Origin: Ornithoclostridium sp944380285
Lineage (GTDB): Bacteria > Bacillota > Clostridia > Christensenellales > UBA3700
Length of the DNA: 64,000 bases
NCBI GenBank assembly: GCA_963931165.1
Contig: OZ006985.1
Coordinates: 1,364,001 to 1,428,000, forward strand
Direction of reading: 5' to 3'
In this document: in pieces, positions 58,807 to 64,000 of the stretch
Numbering within the stretch: position 1 is the stretch's first letter
Layout: the number at the start of each line of letters is the position of its first letter
Made by a program: the position numbers and the translations under genes
Notes under the pieces: generated by a model
What the model was told of the DNA's origin: nothing
What the model saw: only the letters and a program-made list of their open reading frames with translations
The model's database searches: none

Positions 58807-59241
58807 ATGAGACATTTGGGTATAGATCTCGGAGAGGCTCGGATAGGCATTGCGACGTGCGGGGAGAGCGAGATGTTCGCTTCGCCGCAGGAGACTTACA
58901 AATGCCGCGGACGCGCCGCCGATCTTGCGTACATCGCCGACTATTGTCGGATGACGGGCGCAGGCAGGGTGGTGATAGGTTTGCCTCTCAACATGGACGG
59001 CTCGACGGGTCCGAGGGCGCAAAAGGTAATGGACTTCGGCGCTGAGCTCGCGGCAATGGTCGACGCAGAGGTCGTCTATCAGGACGAGAGACTGACCACC
59101 GTGACCGGCGAGAACATGTTGATCGAGGCGGGCGTGAGGCGCGAAAAGCGCAAGCAGGTGATCGACAAGATCGCCGCGGCGATCATTCTCGAGACCTATC
59201 TCGACTCAAAACATAAAAGCGAAAACAGACAACAATCATAA
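58807..59241 (+). CDS. ruvX: RuvX/YqgF-family Holliday junction resolvase-like nuclease
   Basis: A 144-residue RNase H-fold protein (YqgF), implicated in rRNA processing and proposed as a Holliday junction resolvase. Motifs are GIDLGEARIGIATC at the start, VVIGLPLNMDGSTGPRAQKV near residue 55, and YQDERLTTVTGENMLIEAG with the catalytic acidic residues, then KIAAAIILETYLD. In Firmicutes it is usually followed by a DUF1292 gene, as here (10-base gap). Predicted leaderless transcript. Confidence 0.94.
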   Translation: MRHLGIDLGEARIGIATCGESEMFASPQETYKCRGRAADLAYIADYCRMTGAGRVVIGLPLNMDGSTGPRAQKVMDFGAELAAMVDAEVVYQDERLTTVTGENMLIEAGVRREKRKQVIDKIAAAIILETYLDSKHKSENRQQS

Positions 59242-59251
59242 AGGAGCAAAC

Positions 59252-59680
59252 ATGAAAGACGAAGAAAAGAAGATGAAGGACGAAGAGTCCTGCGCGTGCG
59301 GTCATCATCATGACGGCGAGTGCGATTGCGGATGCGACCACGGCGACGAGGTCAACATTTTGACCTTGACCGACGAAGACGGCAACAGCCGCGACTACTA
59401 CGAGCTCGAAGTGCTCGAAATGGACGGCGCCGAATATACGGTCATGCAGCCCGTCGAGCTTGACGAGGACATGAGCGAAGACGAGGTCTTGATCTATCGC
59501 AACGTCTATGACGAGGACGGCGAGTTTGTCAGCTACGATCCCGAGATCGACGAAGCTGTCGCGGACAAGATCATCGACGAGATCAACAAAATGATCGAAG
59601 AGGAATCGCTGATCGGCGACGATGATGACGACTACGGCGATCCCGACGACGGCGACTGCGGCTGCGGCAACGACAGATGA
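59252..59680 (+). CDS. DUF1292 (YrzB-like) protein with Cys/His clusters
   Basis: A 142-residue, very acidic protein. The core VNILTLTDEDGNSRDYYELEVLEMDGAEYTVMQPV and EVLIYRNVYDEDGEFVSY is a clear DUF1292 domain (about 34-100). Before it is a metal-ligand-rich segment with CACGHHHDGECDCGCDH; after it an aspartate-rich end with CGCG. Both termini could bind zinc or another metal. Function is unknown. GGAGCAAAC precedes the start. It is the canonical family member in this window; the genes at 5450 and 5920 are diverged relatives without the clusters. Confidence 0.88.
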   Translation: MKDEEKKMKDEESCACGHHHDGECDCGCDHGDEVNILTLTDEDGNSRDYYELEVLEMDGAEYTVMQPVELDEDMSEDEVLIYRNVYDEDGEFVSYDPEIDEAVADKIIDEINKMIEEESLIGDDDDDYGDPDDGDCGCGNDR

Positions 59681-59699
59681 TCGAAAAAACGCGGCAAAA

Positions 59700-59721
59700 G
59701 TACGCAAAAACGTTTGCGTAC
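59700..59721. promoter_or_regulatory. Palindromic operator-like site over the rpsB -35 box
   Basis: GTACGCAAA-AACG-TTTGCGTAC, 9-bp perfect arms with a 4-base centre. It covers the -35 TTGCGT (59714-59719). Confidence 0.6.
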
Positions 59722-59743
59722 ATTGACTTTGCTGTGCTATAAT
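59714..59743 (+). promoter_or_regulatory. rpsB-tsf promoter
   Basis: TTGCGT and TATAAT are separated by 18 bases, 89 bases before the rpsB start codon. Confidence 0.75.
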
Positions 59744-59764
59744 CATTCAGGCAAAAAATAAACA

Positions 59765-59819
59765 CTCGGGTCAGTCAGGGGCTGCCAGCTCTAAGAGCCG
59801 CTCCAAGCGAAAACCCGGG
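59765..59819 (+). promoter_or_regulatory. Structured 5' leader of rpsB (candidate S2 autoregulatory element)
   Basis: An outer stem CTCGGGT / ACCCGGG encloses GGGGCTGCC and a small hairpin GCTC-TAA-GAGC. The structure ends 2 bases before AAGGAG. Ribosomal protein operons are often controlled this way, but I cannot match a named leader family. Confidence 0.6.
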
Positions 59820-59832
59820 AAAAGGAGAAAAA

Positions 59833-60627
59833 ATGGCAGTAGTATCAATGAAGAGCCTGCTCGAAGCAGGCGTGCACTTCGGTCACCAGACCAAGAAGTG
59901 GAACCCCAAGATGTCCAAGTACATCTATTCTTCCCGCAACGAGATTCACATCATCGATCTTCAGATCTCGGTCGAGCATGTCGAGAAGGCTTACGCCTTT
60001 GTCAGAGACATGGCGAAGCAGGGCAAGACCGTGCTGTTTGTCGGCACCAAGAAGCAGGCGCAAGACGCGATCAAAGAAGAGGCTGAGCGCTGCGGCATGT
60101 ACTACATCAACAAGAGATGGCTGGGCGGCACGTTGACCAACTTCAACACCATCCGCACCCGCATCGACAGACTCAACAAGATCAATCAAATGGAGATGAT
60201 CGGCGAGTTCGACCTTCTGCCCAAGAAGGAAGTCGCTCTGCTCAAAAAGGAGAGGGACAAGCTCGAGAACAACCTCGGCGGCATCAAGAACATGACTTCG
60301 CTTCCGGGCGTGATGTTCGTCGTCGACATCAAGGCTGAAGAGATCGCGGTCAAAGAAGCTCGCAAGCTGGGCATCCCCATCGTCGGTCTCGTCGACACCA
60401 ATTGCGATCCCGACCTTGTCGACTATGTCATCCCCGGCAACGACGACGCGATCAGAGCGATCAAGTTGATCGCCGGCATCATGGCAAACGCGGTCATCGA
60501 GGCAAACGAGGGCATCGCCTATTCGATCGACGAAGAAGAGAAGACCGAAGATGAGGCTCCCGCAGAGGAGAGCGCTCCCGCGGCGGAAGAAGTCGTCGCC
60601 GAAGAAGTCGAGGAGATCAAGGAGTAA
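59833..60627 (+). CDS. rpsB: 30S ribosomal protein S2
   Basis: A small-subunit protein of 264 residues that binds S1 and 16S rRNA. Family hallmarks are MKSLLEAGVHFGHQTKKWNPKM, YIYSSRNEIHIIDL, FVGTKKQAQDAI, RWLGGTLTNFNTIRTRI and VGLVDTNCDPDLVDYVIPGNDDAIRAIKL. The C-terminal 30 residues are acidic low complexity (EDEAPAEESAPAAEEVVAEE). AAGGAG sets the start. tsf follows 2 bases after the stop. Confidence 0.98.
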   Translation: MAVVSMKSLLEAGVHFGHQTKKWNPKMSKYIYSSRNEIHIIDLQISVEHVEKAYAFVRDMAKQGKTVLFVGTKKQAQDAIKEEAERCGMYYINKRWLGGTLTNFNTIRTRIDRLNKINQMEMIGEFDLLPKKEVALLKKERDKLENNLGGIKNMTSLPGVMFVVDIKAEEIAVKEARKLGIPIVGLVDTNCDPDLVDYVIPGNDDAIRAIKLIAGIMANAVIEANEGIAYSIDEEEKTEDEAPAEESAPAAEEVVAEEVEEIKE

Positions 60628-60629
60628 TT

Positions 60630-61511
60630 ATGAACTTCACCAACAAGGATATTATGGATCTGCGCGCCAAGACCGGCGTGGGTATGATGGACTGCAAAAA
60701 GGCTTTGATCGAAGCCGACGGCGATATGGACAAAGCGGTTGACATTCTCCGCGAAAAGGGCATGGCTACCAGCGCGAAGAGAGCGGGCAAGATCGCCTCT
60801 CAAGGCATCGTCGACGCCTACGGCAAGGACGGCGTTTACGCGCTCGTCGAGGTCAATTGCGAGTCCGACTTTGTCGCAAAAGGAGATCAATTCAAGGCGT
60901 TCGTCCGCGAGATCGCTCAGTACATCGTCGACGCGGCTCCGGCAAGCGTCGAGGACGTTGCGGCGGCAAAGGCGGATCTGCTCAACGAGACCGTCGCCAA
61001 GATCGGCGAAAAGATCGTCGTCAGAAGGTTTGAAAGATATGTTGCGGCGGACGGCGCGGCTGTCAGCAGCTACATCCACATGGGCGGCAAGATCGGCGTC
61101 ATGGTCGAGACTGTCGGCGCTTCCGACGAGGTCGCTCACGACATCGCTTTGCAGATCGCTGCGGCAAATCCCGACTATGTCACGATCGCCGAAGTTCCGG
61201 CAGACAGGGTCGAAAAGGAGAAAGAGATCCTCAAAGTGCAGGCTCTCAACGAGGACAAGCCCAAGCCGATGAACATCATCGAGAAGATGATCGAGGGCAG
61301 GATCCACAAGTTCTACAAGGAGGTCTGCCTGCTCGAACAGCCGTTCGTCAAGGATCAGGACAAGTCCGTCGGCGCCTATCTCAAGGCAAACGGCGGCGCC
61401 AAGGTCAACCGTTTCGTCCGCTTCACGATGGGCGAAGGCTTGGAGAAGAAAGAAGAGAACCTCGCAAACGAGGTCGAGGAACAGATCGCCAAAGCAAAGG
61501 CGGGCAAGTGA
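60630..61511 (+). CDS. tsf: Translation elongation factor Ts
   Basis: EF-Ts exchanges GDP for GTP on EF-Tu. The 293 residues have the UBA-like start (DIMDLRAKTGVGMMDCKKALIEADGDMDKAVDILREKG), the conserved RAGKIASQGIV, CESDFVAK and HIALQ-like AHDIALQIAAANP core, and GAYLKANGGAKVNRFVRFTMGEG at the end. It is co-transcribed with rpsB and terminated at 61518. Confidence 0.97.
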   Translation: MNFTNKDIMDLRAKTGVGMMDCKKALIEADGDMDKAVDILREKGMATSAKRAGKIASQGIVDAYGKDGVYALVEVNCESDFVAKGDQFKAFVREIAQYIVDAAPASVEDVAAAKADLLNETVAKIGEKIVVRRFERYVAADGAAVSSYIHMGGKIGVMVETVGASDEVAHDIALQIAAANPDYVTIAEVPADRVEKEKEILKVQALNEDKPKPMNIIEKMIEGRIHKFYKEVCLLEQPFVKDQDKSVGAYLKANGGAKVNRFVRFTMGEGLEKKEENLANEVEEQIAKAKAGK

Positions 61512-61517
61512 GCTTGC

Positions 61518-61541
61518 GGGGGACTTCGGTCCCCCTTTTTT
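61518..61541 (+). terminator. Intrinsic terminator after tsf
   Basis: A 7-bp stem GGGGGAC / GTCCCCC with a TTCG loop, followed by six T. Confidence 0.95.
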
Positions 61542-61577
61542 CAACAAAAAATATAGTCGAATGACAGGGAGGAGTTT

Positions 61578-62285
61578 ATGGACAAAGCGGTCTACAAGCG
61601 AGTGATAATCAAGTTGAGCGGCGAGGCTCTCGCCGGCTCGACGGGCTTCGGCATCGACGAGGATATGCTGTCCTATGTCGTCGGCCAGATCAAAAAGGTC
61701 ACCGAAGAGGGCGTGCAGGTCGGCATCATCGTCGGCGGAGGCAACTTTTGGCGCGGCAGACAGGCAAAGTCTATGGACAGGTCGGCAGCCGATCACATCG
61801 GCATGCTCGCCACCGTGATGAACGCGATTGCGCTTCAAGACGCGCTCGAAGCGGCGGGAGTTCCGACGAGGGTGCAGACGGCGCTCACGATCACGCGCGT
61901 CGCCGAGCCGTACATTTTGCGCAAGGCGCTCCGTCATTTTGAAAAGGGCAGGGTCGTCATCTTCGCGTGCGGCACCGGCAACCCCTATTTCAGCACGGAT
62001 ACGGGCGCGGCGCTCAGAGCGGCGGAGATCAACGCCGAGGTGCTGTTGCTCGCAAAGAACATCGACGGCGTATACGACGACGATCCGCGCAAAAATCCCA
62101 ACGCCAAAAAGCTGGACGAGATAAGCTACGGCGAGGTCATCCAACGCGGCTTACAGGCGATGGACGCGACGGCGATCACGCTGTGCATGGAGAACAAGAT
62201 ACCCATCATCGCGTTCGCGCTGCACGACAAAGACAGCATCGTCAGGGCTGTCAACGGCGAAAAGATAGGCACGATCATCAAGTGA
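61578..62285 (+). CDS. pyrH: UMP kinase
   Basis: PyrH phosphorylates UMP to UDP. The 235 residues of the amino-acid-kinase fold include RVIIKLSGEALAG, VGIIVGGGNFWRGRQ near residue 50, DHIGMLATVMNAIALQDALE, and the C-terminal LLLAKNIDGVYDDDPRKNPNAKKLDEISY. It is monomer-length and normal. GGGAGGAG lies 6 bases before the start. The order rpsB, tsf, pyrH, frr, uppS, cdsA is widely conserved. Confidence 0.97.
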   Translation: MDKAVYKRVIIKLSGEALAGSTGFGIDEDMLSYVVGQIKKVTEEGVQVGIIVGGGNFWRGRQAKSMDRSAADHIGMLATVMNAIALQDALEAAGVPTRVQTALTITRVAEPYILRKALRHFEKGRVVIFACGTGNPYFSTDTGAALRAAEINAEVLLLAKNIDGVYDDDPRKNPNAKKLDEISYGEVIQRGLQAMDATAITLCMENKIPIIAFALHDKDSIVRAVNGEKIGTIIK

Positions 62286-62291
62286 GAGACG

Positions 62292-62319
62292 GGCGGCGCG
62301 GTTGCGCCGCCTATTTTTT
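62292..62319 (+). terminator. Intrinsic terminator after pyrH
   Basis: An 8-bp stem GGCGGCGC / GCGCCGCC with a 4-base loop, then TATTTTTT. Confidence 0.9.
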
Positions 62320-62330
62320 GCGCAAAAGCA

Positions 62331-62359
62331 TTGTAAAATGCGCGTATATTTGATATAAT
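62331..62359 (+). promoter_or_regulatory. frr-uppS-cdsA promoter
   Basis: TTGTAA and TATAAT are separated by 17 bases. Confidence 0.78.
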
Positions 62360-62386
62360 GCAATCAGCAACATTGCGAGGTAAACT

Positions 62387-62965
62387 ATGATCAACACCGA
62401 AAACATCGATGTTCTGGAACTCTTCGACGAGTTCGAAACCAAGCTCGAACACGGCGTTCAAAGCCTTCAAGGCGAATTTGCCAAGCTCAAAGCGGGCAGG
62501 GCGAATCCGCACATTCTCGACAAGATCACCGTCGACTACTACGGCACTCCGACCCCGATCAAGCAGGTCGGCAACATCAGCGTGCCCGAGGCGAGGCTTC
62601 TCGTCATCAGCGTTTGGGACACGAGCATTCTCAAAAACGTCGAGAAGGCGATCATTGCCGCCAACATCGGCATCACCCCGGGCAACGACGGCAAGGTCAT
62701 ACGTCTCGTCTTTCCCGAATTGACGCAGGAGACGCGCAAGAGCCTGTGCAAGGAGATCAAGGCTTTGAGCGAGAGCGTCAAAGTGTCGCTTCGCAACGCG
62801 CGCCGCGACGCCAACGACGCGATCAAGAAACTCAAAAAGGACAGCGCGATCACCGAAGACGACGCGGCGGCTTACGAGAAAGAGGTCGACAAGATCCTCT
62901 CCGCCAAGATCGCCGAGATCGACGCGATGACCAAGAACAAAGAAGACGAGGTAATGACCGTTTGA
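62387..62965 (+). CDS. frr: Ribosome recycling factor
   Basis: RRF splits the post-termination ribosome together with EF-G. The 192 residues carry LQGEFAKLKAGRANPHILDKITVDYYGTPTPIKQVGNISVPEARLL, then NDGKVIRLVFPELTQETRKSL and NARRDANDAIKKLKKD, which form the tRNA-shaped three-helix and sandwich structure. GAGGTAAACT precedes the start. The stop overlaps the TTG of uppS. Confidence 0.97.
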   Translation: MINTENIDVLELFDEFETKLEHGVQSLQGEFAKLKAGRANPHILDKITVDYYGTPTPIKQVGNISVPEARLLVISVWDTSILKNVEKAIIAANIGITPGNDGKVIRLVFPELTQETRKSLCKEIKALSESVKVSLRNARRDANDAIKKLKKDSAITEDDAAAYEKEVDKILSAKIAEIDAMTKNKEDEVMTV

Positions 62966-63663
62966 CAGACAAAGTCACGCCGCGCCACATCGCGTTCATC
63001 ATGGACGGCAACGGCAGGTGGGCAAAAAAGCGTCTTCTGCCGCGCAAGGCAGGGCACAGACAGGGCGTTAAGGCGCTCGAAAAGGTCGTCGACGCGTGCG
63101 AAAAGCGCGGCGTCGAGATGGTCACGTTTTATGCGTTTTCGACCGAGAATTGGGCGCGTCCTCAAGATGAGATCGACGCGCTCTTCGCGATGGTCGCCGA
63201 GTTTGCCGACACCCGCCTCAAAGAGTATGTCCAAAGGGGTCTGCGCATTTTGTTCATCGGCGATCTGACGCCGCTGCCGCAAAAGACTCGGGACGCGTGC
63301 ACCCGCATCGTCGAGGCGGCGAAGGGCAACAAGGGGATGATCGTCTGCATCGCGCTCAATTACGGCGGCAGGGACGAGATCGTCCGTGCAGTCAGGACGC
63401 TGTTGCAGTCGGGACTGAAAGACGTCGACGTCGAAACGCTTTCCGACTGCATGTACACCGGCGGCTTGCCCGATCCCGACGTCATCGTCCGTTCGAGCGG
63501 CGAGAAGAGATTGAGCAATTTTATGCTGTGGCAGGCGGCATATTCCGAATTTGTGTTCAGGGACGAGCTTTGGCCCGACTTTGACGAAAAGATCATTGAC
63601 GCGGTGCTCGAAGAGTACGCTTCGCGCGACCGCAGATACGGCAGTGTAAAGAGGTTGAACTGA
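62962..63663 (+). CDS. uppS: Isoprenyl (undecaprenyl diphosphate) synthase
   Basis: UppS makes the C55 lipid carrier used by MraY and in wall synthesis. The 233 residues show HIAFIMDGNGRWAKKR with the catalytic aspartate, GHRQGVKALEKVV, TFYAFSTENWARP, LNYGGRDEIVRA near 132, and DVIVRSSGEKRLSNFMLWQAAYSEFVF, which carries the substrate-binding arginines. Usual families have RTSGExRLSNF, so the SSGEKR form is a minor variation. It starts at TTG 62962 inside frr, with GAGG 10 bases upstream. It links to cdsA by TGATG. Confidence 0.95.
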   Translation: MTDKVTPRHIAFIMDGNGRWAKKRLLPRKAGHRQGVKALEKVVDACEKRGVEMVTFYAFSTENWARPQDEIDALFAMVAEFADTRLKEYVQRGLRILFIGDLTPLPQKTRDACTRIVEAAKGNKGMIVCIALNYGGRDEIVRAVRTLLQSGLKDVDVETLSDCMYTGGLPDPDVIVRSSGEKRLSNFMLWQAAYSEFVFRDELWPDFDEKIIDAVLEEYASRDRRYGSVKRLN

Positions 63664-64000
63664 TGTTGAAGAGGATCTTGACTGCGGCTGTTTTGATACT
63701 TGTGCTCGTCGGGACGTTTGCCGCCGGCTTGTTTGTGTCGCCGTACTTCATCGACGCGGTCGTATGGCTGTGCTCGCTCGTCGCTCTGCACGAAATGCAC
63801 GGCGCTCTCAAAAAAGCGGGTTACGACCCGATCGTACCCGGGCTTGTCGTCGCGGGCGTCACGACCGTACCGCTGGCGGCTTGGCTGGGCGCGCCGGGTG
63901 CGATAGCCGGCGTCTCGCTCGGCATGATTGCCGCGCTCGCGGTGTTTACGGCAAAGCATAATTACGAACTCAAAGATCTTGCGACGACCGCGCTCGCACT
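63663..64000 (+). CDS. cdsA: Phosphatidate cytidylyltransferase, N-terminal part (cut by the window end)
   Basis: Only the first 112 codons are present: several membrane helices (ILTAAVLILVLVGTFAAGLF, then VVWLCSLVALHEMHGALKKAGYDP). The HEMHGALKKAGY segment matches the 'ALxEFxxLxxKxG' region of CdsA. The signature domain lies outside the window. CdsA makes CDP-diacylglycerol from phosphatidic acid, the product of PlsC. The call rests on this segment and on the conserved order after uppS. The start overlaps the uppS stop by one base. Confidence 0.8.
   Translation, partial: MLKRILTAAVLILVLVGTFAAGLFVSPYFIDAVVWLCSLVALHEMHGALKKAGYDPIVPGLVVAGVTTVPLAAWLGAPGAIAGVSLGMIAALAVFTAKHNYELKDLATTALA

Overview
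The window is a contiguous stretch of a bacterial chromosome with high G+C in its genes and AT-rich promoter regions. It encodes an endospore-forming member of the Firmicutes/Clostridia. The evidence is SpoIIGA and SigE in an operon, an uninterrupted SigK beside a YlmC/YmxH protein, YtfJ and DacF, an IspH-ribosomal protein S1 fusion of the clostridial type, and a MurE with the meso-diaminopimelate DNPR motif. There are no outer-membrane or LPS genes. I cannot name a genus; an uncultured gut clostridium is the best guess.

Layout. 1-6.4 kb: galactokinase tail, lgt, pncB, a divergent NYN-domain gene, a DivIVA-like protein, a small helical protein and two DUF1292-like paralogues. 6.4-6.95 kb: a non-coding stretch holding two diverged copies of a four-hairpin array. 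7-9.6 kb: groES-groEL (minus strand, with a variant CIRCE operator) and a dCMP-deaminase-family gene. 9.7-15.3 kb: one 1877-residue DUF4011 helicase-nuclease. 15.3-21.4 kb: M50 protease, scpA-scpB, two minus-strand genes (one DUF2953/YtfI-like), ytfJ-dacF-rluB. 21.4-30 kb: a secreted GH16 lipoprotein and a 2453-residue cyclic beta-1,2-glucan synthase-like enzyme. 30.2-32.1 kb: a possible spore-coat protein and a metallophosphoesterase.

32.5-48.2 kb is a division and cell-wall (dcw) cluster with an adjoining sporulation sigma operon: mraZ, rsmH, an unusual FtsL-slot protein, spoVD/ftsI, murE, mraY, murD, ftsW, murA, ftsQ-like, ftsA-like, ftsZ, spoIIGA, sigE. murF, murG and murC are absent. 48.2-54.1 kb: surE, a flavoprotein, cmk, plsC and ispH-rpsA. 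54.2-54.9 kb: six tRNA genes, the last followed by an inverted copy of its own 3' end. 55.3-57.7 kb: a zinc-ribbon/DUF898 protein, ylmC and sigK. 57.9-58.8 kb: rnpB plus two partial tandem copies of its 5' region. 58.8-64 kb: ruvX, a DUF1292 protein, then rpsB-tsf, pyrH, frr-uppS-cdsA (cut by the window end).

Promoters are unusually easy to read: TTGnnn-17-TATAAT-like boxes precede many transcription units. At four genes (metallophosphoesterase, ftsA-like, surE, ruvX) the -10 box ends only 6-7 nt before the start codon with no Shine-Dalgarno, which predicts leaderless mRNAs. The most novel-looking signals are non-coding: the paired four-hairpin arrays at 6.4-6.95 kb, whose loops are conserved while their stems change in a compensated way, and the truncated rnpB copy that keeps its own promoter and terminator-like hairpin.
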